In this document: positions 42,366 through 51,764 of the stretch, one piece after another
How positions within the stretch are numbered: position 1 is the first letter of the stretch
Layout of the letters: each line of letters begins with the position of its first letter
NCBI GenBank assembly: GCA_963730065.1
Contig: CAVSQL010000014.1
Span: 310,001 to 374,000, forward strand
Origin: UBA9676 sp963730065
Lineage (GTDB): Bacteria > Actinomycetota > Actinomycetes > Streptosporangiales > Streptosporangiaceae
Direction: 5' to 3'
Length of the DNA stretch: 64,000 nt
The notes under the pieces: generated by a model
Databases searched by the model: none
The model's input: the letters and a program-made list of their open reading frames with translations, nothing else
Told to the model about the DNA's origin: nothing
Translations under genes and position numbers: made by a program

Positions 42366-43161
42366 GGGCCGGCGTGCTCCGCTCCGCGAGCACGGTGCCG
42401 CCGTCCCAGGTGACGCCGACCTGCCGGTAGTAACCGCCGATGATCTCCCGGACCTCGAGGGAGGCCAGTTCCTCGGTCGGTGACTCGAAGAGCTCCAGGG
42501 TGGCCTCGCCCCGCCACGCCGGGCCGCCTTCGACGCTGGCACTGCCGGAGGCGACCAGTTCGTCGAGCGCGTCCGGCGCGCCCGGCTCGATCGATGGCAT
42601 CCACCGGTGGTGGGCCATCGGGTAGGCGTTGACGAACCCGGCCGCGGGCGATTCCTCCCGCAGCGTCACCACCGCCTGGGCCAGCCGCCGGCCGCCAGCG
42701 GACAAGGTGCCCGCGAAGGTGCCGCCGGGCGCGATCCGCGGGGCGGCGCGCCCGAACGGGTGCGGCCGGGTCTGGTGGACCGAGCCCAGCTTCTTGGGAT
42801 AGCCCTGGACGAGCCCACGGGCGAGCGCGACGTCGGAGTCGACCCAGATGTAGACGCACCTCGAGTAGACCCGGCCGCCGAAGGCGCACCTGACCACGGC
42901 CAGGCACTCGGAGTACTGGGCACGGACCGGGTCGAGCAGTTCCGCGCCGGACTCACCGCAGGACTGCCAGTCGGCCCAGATCAGCGCCACCGCGCCCGGG
43001 TCCTCCGGGGCGGGGGCCAGCGGGTGGGGCAGCAGTTCGGCCACCCTCGCCGGATCGGTCCGGTACTCGACGGTGAGCATGTCGCCCGAGTAGTGCCAAG
43101 GCGGGGCGGGCAGCAGCGACGCCCGCCCGGTGGCGGTCCTGGGATAGAAGAAGCCGGCCAT
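42340..43161 (-). CDS. acetoacetate decarboxylase family protein
   Basis: 273 residues. ADC fold with AELLPHPLAPAPEDPGAVAL, YSECLAVVRCAFGG and the Schiff-base lysine pair in QGYPKKLGS (Lys123/124). Members outside solventogenic clostridia act on diverse beta-keto acids or serve as aldolase-dehydratases. ATG 43161 chosen; a GTG nine bases upstream is also possible. Divergent from the glutamine-synthetase-like gene (199 bases), where a short GTACCCGTAC palindrome-like element occurs. Not part of the hpa operon, which starts after its stop. Confidence 0.83.
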   Translation of the reverse strand: MAGFFYPRTATGRASLLPAPPWHYSGDMLTVEYRTDPARVAELLPHPLAPAPEDPGAVALIWADWQSCGESGAELLDPVRAQYSECLAVVRCAFGGRVYSRCVYIWVDSDVALARGLVQGYPKKLGSVHQTRPHPFGRAAPRIAPGGTFAGTLSAGGRRLAQAVVTLREESPAAGFVNAYPMAHHRWMPSIEPGAPDALDELVASGSASVEGGPAWRGEATLELFESPTEELASLEVREIIGGYYRQVGVTWDGGTVLAERSTPALDRHRDSS

Positions 43162-43359
43162 GTCAGCCACGGGCGCCCCCACGGGCCGCTGGTAGTCGTT
43201 TGTACCCGTACGGTCCAGGATGCTAGACGCAACCGGGTCTTCCCTCCAGGCTCGTACCTGGGCCCCCCGCCGGGGCCCGGTCTGGACGGTTGCCGGGGCC
43301 TGGTGCCCACGGTTACGCTGCTGGATCATTTGTATCCGAACGTTTTCGCTGGAGTCGCG

Positions 43360-44706
43360 GTGCCGAACATGCCGGAGACCGACGTCGCGGCCGTGTGCGA
43401 ACGGCTGCGCGCCGACGGCGTTGACGTGGTCAGGGTGTCGTATCCGGACCTGATCGGGGTGGACCGCGGCCGCGACGTGCTTCTCGACGAGCTGCCTGCG
43501 GCGGCCGGCCACGGGCTGGCGTTCTGCCGTGCGGTGTATCACACCTCCCCGATGGGCGACGTGGTCCCGGTCCAGGGCGGCCTGGAGGCGGGCCTACCGG
43601 ATATCCATGTCCGCCCCGACCTGGCGACACTCACGCCGCTGCCGTGGGAGCCGGGCGCCGCGTGGTGCCTGGGCGACGTGACCACGCCGGACGGCTCGCC
43701 GGCGCCGGAGTCGCCGCGCGTGGTCGTGCGCCGGGTCGCCGACCAGATCTCCGACCTCGGGTACTCCCTCATCTGCGGTCCGGAGCTGGAGTTCTACCTC
43801 TGCCAGCGGGACGCGGGCGGCAGCTGGCGCCGTTACTCGGGCGAGCTGGGGAACGTCTACGTGGTCGGCCGCAAGGGCGATCCGCGCGGGCTGCTCCTGC
43901 ACCTGCTCCGGCAGCTGCGGGACGCCGGCCTGCACGTGACGGCGGCCAACCACGAGTTCTCGCCGGGCCAGTTCGAGATCAACCTCGGCCACTCGGAGCT
44001 GGCCGACGCCGCCGACCGCTCGTTCCGGCTCAAATCAGCCGTGCAGGAGATCGCCCGCCAGCAGGATCTGCTCGCCACCTTCATGGCCAAGCCGTTCAAC
44101 GACGAGGGGGGCTCCGGCTTCCACGTGCACGTCTCGCTCGGCGACGAGGCGGGCGGCAACGTCTTCGGTGACCCGCGGGGGCCGGACGGGCTGTCGGCGC
44201 CGGGCCGCCACGCCATCGGGGGAGTGCTCCGGCACGCGCGGGCCCTCAGCGCGCTGCTGAGCCCGACGGTCAACTCCTACAAGCGGTTCGGGCCCGACAC
44301 GCTGGCGCCCTGGCTCATCGACTGGGGGCTGGACAACCGCAGCGCCATGGTGCGCATCCCACCCGAGCGCGGCCCCGGCGCCCGGATGGAGATCCGCCTC
44401 GGCGACGCGACGGCCAACCCCTATCTGGCCATGGCGGCCGTCGGCGCCGCGGTCTACCTGGGCATCGCCGACAAGGTGGAGCCGCCGGCCAAGCTGGAGG
44501 GCTACGGGTACGACGCCAGCAAGGCGGAGATGCTGCCGATGCGCCTGCCCGATGCCCTGGACGCGCTGGAGGCGGACACCGAGCTGTCCGGCGTGCTCGG
44601 CGACTACTTCGTCACCTCGTTCCTGACCTACAAGCGCAACGAGATCGAGCGCTTCGAGCGTTATGTCACCGACTGGGAGTTCCGCGAATACGCCTACCAC
44701 CTGTGA
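43360..44706 (+). CDS. glutamine-synthetase-family ligase (GlnA/PuuA-like)
   Basis: 448 residues. GS fold: VVRVSYPDLIGVDRGRDVLL, the glutamate/ATP motif GPELEFYL, HEFSPGQFEINLGH, MAKPFNDEGGSGFHVHVSL, and MVRIPPERGPGARMEIRLGD near the C-terminus. Size and order are closest to the type III/gamma-glutamyl-polyamine or amine ligases rather than housekeeping GlnA. GTG 43360 has GGAG at 43351-43354. With the amidotransferase and the aldehyde dehydrogenase/aminotransferase in the vicinity, gamma-glutamylation of an amine for degradation is likely. Confidence 0.85.
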   Translation: MPNMPETDVAAVCERLRADGVDVVRVSYPDLIGVDRGRDVLLDELPAAAGHGLAFCRAVYHTSPMGDVVPVQGGLEAGLPDIHVRPDLATLTPLPWEPGAAWCLGDVTTPDGSPAPESPRVVVRRVADQISDLGYSLICGPELEFYLCQRDAGGSWRRYSGELGNVYVVGRKGDPRGLLLHLLRQLRDAGLHVTAANHEFSPGQFEINLGHSELADAADRSFRLKSAVQEIARQQDLLATFMAKPFNDEGGSGFHVHVSLGDEAGGNVFGDPRGPDGLSAPGRHAIGGVLRHARALSALLSPTVNSYKRFGPDTLAPWLIDWGLDNRSAMVRIPPERGPGARMEIRLGDATANPYLAMAAVGAAVYLGIADKVEPPAKLEGYGYDASKAEMLPMRLPDALDALEADTELSGVLGDYFVTSFLTYKRNEIERFERYVTDWEFREYAYHL

Positions 44707-44825
44707 CCTCGCGCCCCGGAATCCCGCGCCAGCCGGCTTACCACGGACCTTTCCACGAAATCACCCCAAAACGGACGTGATCATGGCGAAAGGTCGTAGG
44801 AAGTCCTGTAGGCCGGGGTCATTGC

Positions 44826-45959
44826 CTACGTCGATGCCGAGGGTTTGGGGCCCGTGGAGCGGAGGCTGCCTAGCTTCGAGAGGAGGTCGAACCAGAAACG
44901 GGCGCCCGGCGTCAGGGCGCCGATGGTCAGCGCCCAGCCCAGGAGGACGAGGAGGAAGGCCCAGACGTCGTCGATCCCGCCCTGGCTGAGGTTGGCGAGG
45001 CCGTGCCGGTCCAGCCATGAGCAGTGCCGGGTCGCGCACGCCGGCAGATCACCCCATCCGACCGGCAGCCCGAACGCGCTGAACTGAGCGATCTTCGCCT
45101 GCAGGTCGCCCAGGCAGGCGGCCGGCTGCGTTCCCTGGCAGGAGGTTTTCTGGGTGGCCACGGTCACCACCGACGCCTGCACCGCCTGGTTGGAGTACAG
45201 CGAGTCGGCGATCCTGATCGTGTTGACGTTGAACAGCAGGACCAGGACCAGCCCGATCGCGAGCGAGAACCACCGGACGTGGCGCTTGTACCAGCCGCTC
45301 ACGCGGTCCATGTGATCGTCGTACCAGCGGGCCACGTTCGCCTCGAAGTCGTCCACGTCGCGGGCGCCCATGAGCAGCGGGCGCAGCGCCTTCGCCAGCT
45401 CATCGGGCGGCTGCTGGGATGTCTTGACCTCAACCCAGTGGCTGATTCCCGCCAGCTGAGCCGGGACGCCCGGTGCGCCGTGGTCTCCCTGCGGGCCAGG
45501 GTCTTCCTGCGCGGCCGCCCCGCCTGAGGGGCCCGTCTCCGGCGTCTCGGGCGGCAGGATGGCGAGCAGGACCCGGGAGAAGGTCTGGCCCGCGATGTAC
45601 GACGGCAGCAGCCGCCGCTGGGCGCTGGTCAGCATGAAATTGCCGGCGTGCGGCGGAGGGCTCGCCTGCGTCGACGAGCTGGCGACGAGCGGGTGGTTCA
45701 TGATCTTCGTGACCCGCGCTGACGGCAGATCACCGGGCGAGCCCTTGGGACGGCCGCCAAGCCACTTCGGCATGACCGACCGCCAGGGCAGCTTGAAGGT
45801 GCTCGGCCCGTCAACCATGGCGCGCACGCCACGCAGGAGGTATTCGGCCCGCAAGCCGAGGAATCGGGACACGGCCTCGGTCACCGCCGACACCGCGCCC
45901 GCGGTTATGCCGAAAACAAAAATCAGGCCAATCGCCGTCTGCAGGACAAGACTGCTCAC
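44826..45959 (-). CDS. predicted membrane protein, function unknown
   Basis: 377 residues. N-terminal helix (about 1-25: LQTAIGLIFVFGITAGAVSA), a soluble domain with a disordered Pro/Gly-rich insert, then two helices near the C-terminus (WFSLAIGLVLVLLFNVNTI and FLLVLLGWALTIGALTP). The segment WYDDHMDRVSGWYKRHVRWF before the second helix is a conserved mark in this widespread but unnamed family. GTG 45959 with GGGAGG upstream is preferred to GTG 45965. No operon link to neighbours. Confidence 0.75.
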   Translation of the reverse strand: MSSLVLQTAIGLIFVFGITAGAVSAVTEAVSRFLGLRAEYLLRGVRAMVDGPSTFKLPWRSVMPKWLGGRPKGSPGDLPSARVTKIMNHPLVASSSTQASPPPHAGNFMLTSAQRRLLPSYIAGQTFSRVLLAILPPETPETGPSGGAAAQEDPGPQGDHGAPGVPAQLAGISHWVEVKTSQQPPDELAKALRPLLMGARDVDDFEANVARWYDDHMDRVSGWYKRHVRWFSLAIGLVLVLLFNVNTIRIADSLYSNQAVQASVVTVATQKTSCQGTQPAACLGDLQAKIAQFSAFGLPVGWGDLPACATRHCSWLDRHGLANLSQGGIDDVWAFLLVLLGWALTIGALTPGARFWFDLLSKLGSLRSTGPKPSAST

Positions 45960-46103
45960 GGCCACCCTCCCCCCGCCGCCCAACCTGGCCGACGCCAATC
46001 CACATAGAAGGTACGCGCGCCAGCGCCCATTGATACAGGCGCTCTGACCTTTTTCGCGGGCACGTGCCCGGGCGGGGAGACCGCTGGAACGGCGGTCCGG
46101 CGG

Positions 46104-47660
46104 TCAGGTCGTGAGCCTGAAGTCTAGGTCCGCGGTGAGCTCGGTGACGTCCATCTGGGCCTTTTGCAGGTGGCCCGAGTAGTCCCAGTTCATCGACTGC
46201 CAGCGGGTGAACTGGTCGAGCACCCAGATGCCGGACTGGCGGCTGCCGTTGCCGGACTTGCCGTTCCCGCCGAACGGCAAGTGCGCCTCGGCGCCCGAGG
46301 TGGAGTTGTTGACGCTGACCATGCCCGCGCTTATCCCGCGCCGGAACCCGAACACCTCGCGGGGGTTGTTGGTGTAGATGGAGGCGGACAGGCCGTACCC
46401 GGGGGCGTTGGCCAGCGCGATCGCCTCGGCGAAGCTGGTGTAGGTGGTGACGCCCACGATCGGCCCGAACGTCTCCTGCTGGAACAGGGCGTCGTCGGGC
46501 AGCACCCCGTCGGCGATCGTCGGGTGGTAGAACAGCCCCGCATCGGGGTCGCCGATGAAACCGGCCCGGGGGTTGTCGCGGGAGATCCGGCCAACCGCAC
46601 TGGAGCCGAGAATCTTGTGGTACGGCTGGATCCAGCCGAGGTATTCCTCGAAGCGGCTGGCGAACTTCTGGTCCAGCATCGGCCCGTAAAGCACGTCCTG
46701 GGCGGGGTCGCCGACGGCAGCGGCCGATACCGCGGCCGCGAGCTGGGCCAGGAACTCGTCGTGCACGGACTCGTGGACGATCACCGTGCCCAGCGAGGTG
46801 CATCGCTGCCCGGCGGTGCCGAAGCCGGAGAACAGGGCTCCTTCCACGGCCAGCTCAAGATCGGCGTCGGGCGTGACGACCATCGGGTTCTTGCCGCCGA
46901 GCTCCAGGCAGGGGCTCTGCAGGTGGCGGCCGGCGAGCTCGCCGATGCGGGCGCCGACGGCGGTGGAGCCGGTGAAGCCGATCTTGTCCAGCGTGCCGGC
47001 CCGCAGCGCCTCCTCCAGCCCGTCGAAGGTCGCCGCGCCGTCGGCGAACACGATGTTCAGCACGCCGTCGGGCAGGCCCGCGGCCTGGATCAGCTCGAAC
47101 AGCGCCATCGCCGAGGCGGCGGCGTACTCGGCGGGCTTCCAGACCACGGTGTTGCCCGTGACCAGGGCCGGGATGACGTACCAGGACGGCACGGCGACCG
47201 GGAAGTTCCCCGCGGTGACGACCGCCGCGGTCCCGACCGGGACCCGGAAGGTGAACAGCTGCTTGTCGGGCATCTCGCTGGGGACCGTCTGGCCGTAGAG
47301 CCGCCGTCCCTCGCCGAGGAAGAAGTCGCAGGTGTCGATGATCTCCTGGACCTCGCCCAGCGCCTCCGGGTAGGGCTTGCCCAGCTCCCGGGTGACGAGG
47401 CGGGCCAGCGCCTCCTTGTTGGCCTCGACGATGCGGCCGATCGCCGCGATCGTCCGGCCGCGGACGGGCGCCGGGATGTCGGCCCACAGCGGCTGCGCCT
47501 GCTTGGCCGCGGCGCAGGCGGCGGCGAAGATGCCGGCGTCGGCCAGGGTCACCTTGGCGACCACGTCCGTGAGCCGGGAGGGGTTGGATGAATCTTCCAC
47601 CCAGGTGGCGGATCCCGGGGCGGGGCGCCCGTTGATGGTGGAAACGATGCTGCGGGCCAT
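46104..47660 (-). CDS. aldehyde dehydrogenase (aminoadipate-semialdehyde/P6C type)
   Basis: 518 residues. ALDH with FRVPVGTAAVVTAGNFPVAVP, TVVWKPAEYAAASAMALFEL, FTGSTAVGARIGELAG, LELGGKNPMVV (Glu about 253) and catalytic Cys287 in GTAGQRCTSLG. It follows the lysine 6-transaminase gene by 41 bases in the same direction, a pairing known for conversion of lysine to 2-aminoadipate: Lat makes piperideine-6-carboxylate, the dehydrogenase oxidises it. ATG 47660 taken as start; the longer frame extends into lat. Confidence 0.87.
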   Translation of the reverse strand: MARSIVSTINGRPAPGSATWVEDSSNPSRLTDVVAKVTLADAGIFAAACAAAKQAQPLWADIPAPVRGRTIAAIGRIVEANKEALARLVTRELGKPYPEALGEVQEIIDTCDFFLGEGRRLYGQTVPSEMPDKQLFTFRVPVGTAAVVTAGNFPVAVPSWYVIPALVTGNTVVWKPAEYAAASAMALFELIQAAGLPDGVLNIVFADGAATFDGLEEALRAGTLDKIGFTGSTAVGARIGELAGRHLQSPCLELGGKNPMVVTPDADLELAVEGALFSGFGTAGQRCTSLGTVIVHESVHDEFLAQLAAAVSAAAVGDPAQDVLYGPMLDQKFASRFEEYLGWIQPYHKILGSSAVGRISRDNPRAGFIGDPDAGLFYHPTIADGVLPDDALFQQETFGPIVGVTTYTSFAEAIALANAPGYGLSASIYTNNPREVFGFRRGISAGMVSVNNSTSGAEAHLPFGGNGKSGNGSRQSGIWVLDQFTRWQSMNWDYSGHLQKAQMDVTELTADLDFRLTT

Positions 47661-47701
47661 GGTTACCGGCTTCCTCGGTCGTTCGTCCTCTTGCCTGTGC
47701 G

Positions 47702-49045
47702 TCAATAGGAGGGGGTGGCGCCCGTATTCCCGAGTCGGCCGAGGGCCCGGTCGAGCCCTTTCAGGCCGGTGGACAGCTCCTCGGTGGTGATCGTCAGCGC
47801 CGGCCGGAACCGGATCGACCGCGTGCCGCACGGCAGCAGCAGGATCTTCTCCTGCTCGCGCAGGATCGACAGGAGCGAATCGCGTTCCGCGGTGCCCGGC
47901 AGGTCCAAGGCGCACATCAGCCCGCGCCCCCGCACGTTCGAGACCACCCCGGGGAAGCGGCCGCCCACCTCCTGCAGTTCGGTGAGGAACCAGGCACCGG
48001 TGGCCGCCGCCTGGTCGAACAGCCCGTCGCGCTCGATGATCTCCAGCAGCCGGCGGGAGCGGACCATGTCGGCCAGGCCACCGCCCCAGGTCGAGTTGAT
48101 CCGGCTGCTGACCGTGAACACGTTGTCGGGAACCTCGTCGACGCGACGCCCGGCCATGATCCCCCCGAGCTGCACCTTCTTGCCGAACGCGACGACGTCG
48201 GGCTCGAGCCCGAGCTGCTGGTAGGCCCACGCCGTCCCGGTCAGGCCCACGCCGGTCTGCACCTCATCGAGGACGAACAGCGCGTCGTTGTCCCGGCACA
48301 GCCGCTGCATGGCCTGGAGGAACTCCGGGCGCATGTGGTTGTCGCCGCCCTCGGCCTGGATCGGCTCGGCGATGAAGCAGGCGATGTCGTGGGGGTGCTC
48401 GGCGAACGTCGCCTCGGCCTGGCCGATCGCGCGCTGCTCGGCCGCGGTCACCTCCGCCAGGTGCTCACTGAGCGGGAACGTGACGGCCGGCACGTCGATC
48501 CGCGGCCAGCCGAACTTCGGGAAGCGGTCCGTCTTGAGCGGGTCGGTGTTGGTGAGCGAGAGCGTGTAGCCGCTGCGGCCGTGGAACGCGTTGGTCAGGT
48601 GGATGACCTTCGTCCCCAGCTGAGGCGAGCGGCCGCGCAGCTCGTTGTGGCGGCTCTTCCAGTCGAATGCGCACTTGAGCGCGTTCTCGACGGCCAGCGC
48701 GCCGCCCTCGATGAAGAACATGTGCGGCAGCGCCGGGTCGCCCATCACCCGGGCGAAGACGTTGACGAAGTCGGCGTAATGCGCGGTGTAGATGTCGGGG
48801 TTGGTGGGCTTGTTCGCGGCCGCCTCGGCGAGCACCGCCATGAACTCCGGGTCCCCGGTGACCCCCGGCGGGTTGATGCCCAGCGGGGCGGAGGCGAAGA
48901 AAGAGTACAGGTCCAGGTAGCGCTCGCCCGTTTCGGCATCGACGATCCAGGAACCGCAGCTGCTGCGCAGGTCCAGGATGATATGGAAACCGTCGGTCAG
49001 GACGTGACGCGCCAACCGCCCCTGGACATCGTCGTCGCGGGGCAT
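47702..49045 (-). CDS. lat: L-lysine 6-transaminase
   Basis: 447 residues, fold type I aminotransferase that transfers the epsilon amino group of lysine to 2-oxoglutarate. Marks: DLYSFFASAPLGINPPG, HMFFIEGGALAVENALKCAF, AFHGRSGYTLSLTNTDP, ALFVLDEVQTGVGLTG and PLP lysine about 289-290 in AFGKKVQLGG. Length and motifs match Mycobacterium and Streptomyces Lat. Usually tied to lysine catabolism or to cephamycin precursor supply; no beta-lactam genes are here, so catabolism is more likely. Confidence 0.93.
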   Translation of the reverse strand: MPRDDDVQGRLARHVLTDGFHIILDLRSSCGSWIVDAETGERYLDLYSFFASAPLGINPPGVTGDPEFMAVLAEAAANKPTNPDIYTAHYADFVNVFARVMGDPALPHMFFIEGGALAVENALKCAFDWKSRHNELRGRSPQLGTKVIHLTNAFHGRSGYTLSLTNTDPLKTDRFPKFGWPRIDVPAVTFPLSEHLAEVTAAEQRAIGQAEATFAEHPHDIACFIAEPIQAEGGDNHMRPEFLQAMQRLCRDNDALFVLDEVQTGVGLTGTAWAYQQLGLEPDVVAFGKKVQLGGIMAGRRVDEVPDNVFTVSSRINSTWGGGLADMVRSRRLLEIIERDGLFDQAAATGAWFLTELQEVGGRFPGVVSNVRGRGLMCALDLPGTAERDSLLSILREQEKILLLPCGTRSIRFRPALTITTEELSTGLKGLDRALGRLGNTGATPSY

Positions 49046-49371
49046 CGCTTCCCCCTTGGCCTGGGCCGGTCACCTTTGAGCGGACCAGCGTGGAGTCGTG
49101 CCCTCTGAGGCTACGACGGGCGGCCGTCTCCGCCAACCACCCGGGGCCGTGCGCAGGTGCCTGGCTCATATCGGCATCACTTCGCGCAGAAGGGGGTAGT
49201 TAGCAGGTTGGCTGCACTGATCCTTGCCGCGGGCGCCGGCGGGTCGGGCGCCACGAGATGTTCGGGGACATAGGCGGCATGTGATCTCTGGCGGGTCAGA
49301 ATGTATGCCGACGGGCGGGTGCGATCGTTGGAGCAGCACAACGCGTTAGCGGCTGGCCGGAAGGGCGGGCG
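49046..49371. other. 326-bp divergent intergenic region
   Basis: Between lat (minus) and the sigma factor (plus). Must contain both promoters but no good -35/-10 pair or repeat stands out. The ribosome site for lat (GGGGGAAG) is at about 49052; GGAAGGGCGGGCG precedes the sigma-factor ATG. Confidence 0.4.
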
Positions 49372-49932
49372 ATGACCGCGGCCGATTCCGGCGAGATAAC
49401 AGCCATCCGCGTGGGCGAGACCCTGGCGGCGGCGGTGGACCGGGAAGCGGCCCGCGCGGCGGCCGCGCTCCATACCGCGCACTACACGTCGCTGGTGCGG
49501 CTCGCGGTGCTGCTGGTGCGTGACCTGGCGACGGCGGAGGAAGTGGTCCAGGACTCGTTCGTGGCGATGCACGCCAACTGGCGCCGGCTCCGGGACAGCA
49601 ACAAGGCGCTCCCATACCTGCGGCGGTGCGTGGTCAACCGGTCCCGGTCGGTACTGCGGCACCGCGTGATCGTCGACCGCAATACGCTGCAATCGCTGCC
49701 GGACATGCCGAGCGCGGAGCAGGGTGCGATGGCCCTGCTGGAGCGCTCCGCGGTGATCGCCGCCTTGCACAGGCTTCCCGGCCGGCAGCGTGAGGCGCTC
49801 GTGCTGCGGTATTACGGGGAGTTCTCCGAGGCTCAGATCGCCTCCGCGATGGGGATCAGCCGGGGCGCCGTCAAGAGCCATACCGCACGCGGCATGTCGG
49901 CGCTGCGGGGCGTGCTGGAGGGTGAGGCATGA
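49372..49932 (+). CDS. SigE-family ECF RNA polymerase sigma factor
   Basis: 186 residues. Sigma70 region 2 (LVRLAVLLVRDLATAEEVVQ then DSFVAMHANW) and region 4 (RLPGRQREALVLRYYGEFSE then AQIASAMGISRGAVKSHTAR), of the SigE-type short ECF group abundant in actinobacteria. ATG 49372 taken as start. It overlaps the next gene by 4 bases (ATGA), so the downstream membrane protein is its likely partner, as for many ECF/anti-sigma pairs. Confidence 0.9.
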   Translation: MTAADSGEITAIRVGETLAAAVDREAARAAAALHTAHYTSLVRLAVLLVRDLATAEEVVQDSFVAMHANWRRLRDSNKALPYLRRCVVNRSRSVLRHRVIVDRNTLQSLPDMPSAEQGAMALLERSAVIAALHRLPGRQREALVLRYYGEFSEAQIASAMGISRGAVKSHTARGMSALRGVLEGEA

Positions 49933-51041
49933 GCCGGCCCGCCGGGGACTACGAGGACCTGCTCCGCCGCGCGCTGCATTCCGCGGTGGCCCCGATTGAG
50001 CCCGCCGATGACGGCCTGGAGCGGATTCAGACCCGGCTGACCACGCCGGACCCGCTGCCGGTGGCCTGGGTGGTGGCCGCATGCGCCGGGCTGGCCGGGC
50101 GCGCACGGGGCGGGCTGCAGTCGGCCTTGGCGTGGCTGCAGTCGGTGGCTCAGCGGATGATGCCCGGCCCGTCCAGCCCGTCCGGCCGGGCCCACGATGG
50201 TTACGGGGTGGCGCAGCCCGCAACGCCGCACCGGCCGTGGCTCGGACGGGCCCGCCTGGCCGCCGTGGTGGCCGCGGTCACGCTCATCATGGCGATGAGC
50301 GTTTCCGCGGTGACGCCGTTCGGACGGCAGATGCTGTCGCAAGCGAGCGCGCTCGTCGCTTCGATCCACGACTCGATCAACGGCTCCGGCAACGGCAGCG
50401 CGCCGGCCGGGACGGGCGAGCCGGGAGCGAACGGGCATGGCAACGGCCAGCCCGGCGGAACCGGCGCCGCGCCCGGCGCCCAGGATCACGGGCAGCCAGC
50501 CGCCGGTTGCGCATCGTCCACGCCCGCTGTGGCCGGCCCATCGGCGCGCCCGGCCGCCAGCCCGGGCCCTGACAGCCCCAGTCCTACCAGCCCGTCCCCG
50601 GCCAGCCCGTCCCCGGCCGTCAGCCCGAGCCCGTCCGGCACGGCCACAGCCAGCCCCAGCCCCACCCCCACCCCGGCCAGTCCGTCCAGCCCGAGCCCGG
50701 CCGGCGTGAGCCGGGCCGGCCCGAGGCGGGTTCCCGCAACCGTGGCCAGCCCGAGCTCGGGCGCCTGCGCCAGCCCGGCCCCCCGCCACCGCCCGTCCAG
50801 CCCGAGCCCGTCCGGGCCGCCGGCCGCCAGCCTGGTCCCGTCGAGCCCGCCGGCCGTCAGCCCGAGCCCGTCCAGCCCCGCCCCGTCGAGCCCGCCGACC
50901 GTCAGCCCGAGCCCGTCCAGCCCGGAACCGGCCACCACGGCACCGGCGACCACCGGCCCAGCCAGCTCTAGCCCGGCCACCAGCAGCTCCCAGCCACGCA
51001 CGACCCCGGCGACGGATCCGGCTGATCGCGGAGGTTCATGA
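49929..51041 (+). CDS. membrane-anchored Pro/Ser-rich protein, probable anti-sigma partner
   Basis: 370 residues. A short N-terminal cytosolic part (DYEDLLRRALHSAVAPIEPAD) resembles the start of ECF-associated anti-sigma proteins, one TM helix (about 109-128), then an extracellular Pro/Ser/Thr-rich stalk of about 240 residues with 15-residue repeats. No zinc-anti-sigma HxxxCxxC motif is seen, so anti-sigma activity is inferred only from the ATGA overlap with the sigma gene and topology. The stalk probably spans the cell wall or serves as a sensor arm. Confidence 0.7.
   Translation: MSRPAGDYEDLLRRALHSAVAPIEPADDGLERIQTRLTTPDPLPVAWVVAACAGLAGRARGGLQSALAWLQSVAQRMMPGPSSPSGRAHDGYGVAQPATPHRPWLGRARLAAVVAAVTLIMAMSVSAVTPFGRQMLSQASALVASIHDSINGSGNGSAPAGTGEPGANGHGNGQPGGTGAAPGAQDHGQPAAGCASSTPAVAGPSARPAASPGPDSPSPTSPSPASPSPAVSPSPSGTATASPSPTPTPASPSSPSPAGVSRAGPRRVPATVASPSSGACASPAPRHRPSSPSPSGPPAASLVPSSPPAVSPSPSSPAPSSPPTVSPSPSSPEPATTAPATTGPASSSPATSSSQPRTTPATDPADRGGS
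50837..50926. repeat. two tandem 45-bp repeats coding a Pro/Ser stalk
   Basis: Copies at 50837-50881 and 50882-50926 encode PSSPPAVSPSPSSPA and PSSPPTVSPSPSSPE, nearly identical at the DNA level; shorter 15-bp repeats (AGCCCGTCCCCGGCC, 50589-50618) occur earlier in the same region. Copy number is likely variable between strains. Confidence 0.75.
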
Positions 51042-51079
51042 CCTGGCCCGTCCAGGCGGCCGGGCTTCAGGGCAGGAGA

Positions 51080-51764
51080 TCAGGGCGTTCTGTTCGCGTC
51101 GATCTGGTCGAAGTCGCCGTGGCCGTTGTTGGAGCCGCCGCCACCCGACCACTGCCACATGAGCGCGTACTTCGACGAGACGGTCTGGCCGCCGAAGAAG
51201 CCCGCGCAGGTGGTGGTCCCGGACAGGCACCAGCCGCCCGGGTGGTGCGCCAGGCTCGAGGTGAACGACTCATACGTCCACTCGTAGGTGTTCGGGATCA
51301 GCGACGCGGTGCCGGTGCCGAAGATCGATGCCCAGATATCCGGGGCCGAGTACACACCGGCCTTGTAGGACGAGTGGCTGGTCAGGTAGGTGGCGAACCC
51401 GTTGAGGTCGGCCCGGTCGACGGCCACCGGGACGAAACTCGTCCTGACCACGCCGCTGCACGGTGAGGTGTAGACCGAGTTCCAGCCGTTGTCGGGGGCC
51501 GGTGTGTAGTTGGGCGCGTTCCCCGGGATCTCGATGTCCATGAACAGCACGGGGTAGGTCAGGTGAAGCGGGGCGGCGGCGGACAGGGCCCAGGCGGCTT
51601 GCTTGGCTCCCCACGCGGAGGCCTCGGCGGTGGTGCCGTCGTAGTGCGGGTCCACGCCCGGCCCGGCCATGAACCAGTACCCGCCGCTGCCGATGCCCAG
51701 GTGGTAGGTGTGGAAATTGGTGTTGGCCTGATTACGGTTGGTCCCCGAGCGGAACCCGGGTGCT
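51080..51764 (-). pseudogene. 5'-truncated secreted glycoside-hydrolase-like (DUF1906/GH25-like) protein
   Basis: The open reading includes FRSGTNRNQANTNFHTYH, GIGSGGYWFMAGPGVDP, PVLFMDIEIPGNAPNY (barrel strand with Asp-x-Glu), PVAVDRADLNGFATYL and LMWQWSGGGG near the end, resembling GH25/DUF1906 muramidase-like barrels. The first in-frame ATG is 51670 and no signal peptide or start lies before 51764, where the frame runs into the end of the CGNR gene. The 5' part seems lost. Could still be translated from 51670 (196 residues) but would not be exported. Confidence 0.6.

Noticed and set aside
43160..43360. GTACCCGTAC element between the ADC-like and GS-like genes
   Set aside because: Only a 4-base self-complementary unit twice; too weak to call an operator.
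50560..50950. Repeat-rich region that could resemble a CRISPR or minisatellite
   Set aside because: The repeats are in-frame Pro/Ser codons of the sigma-partner stalk, with no unique spacers.
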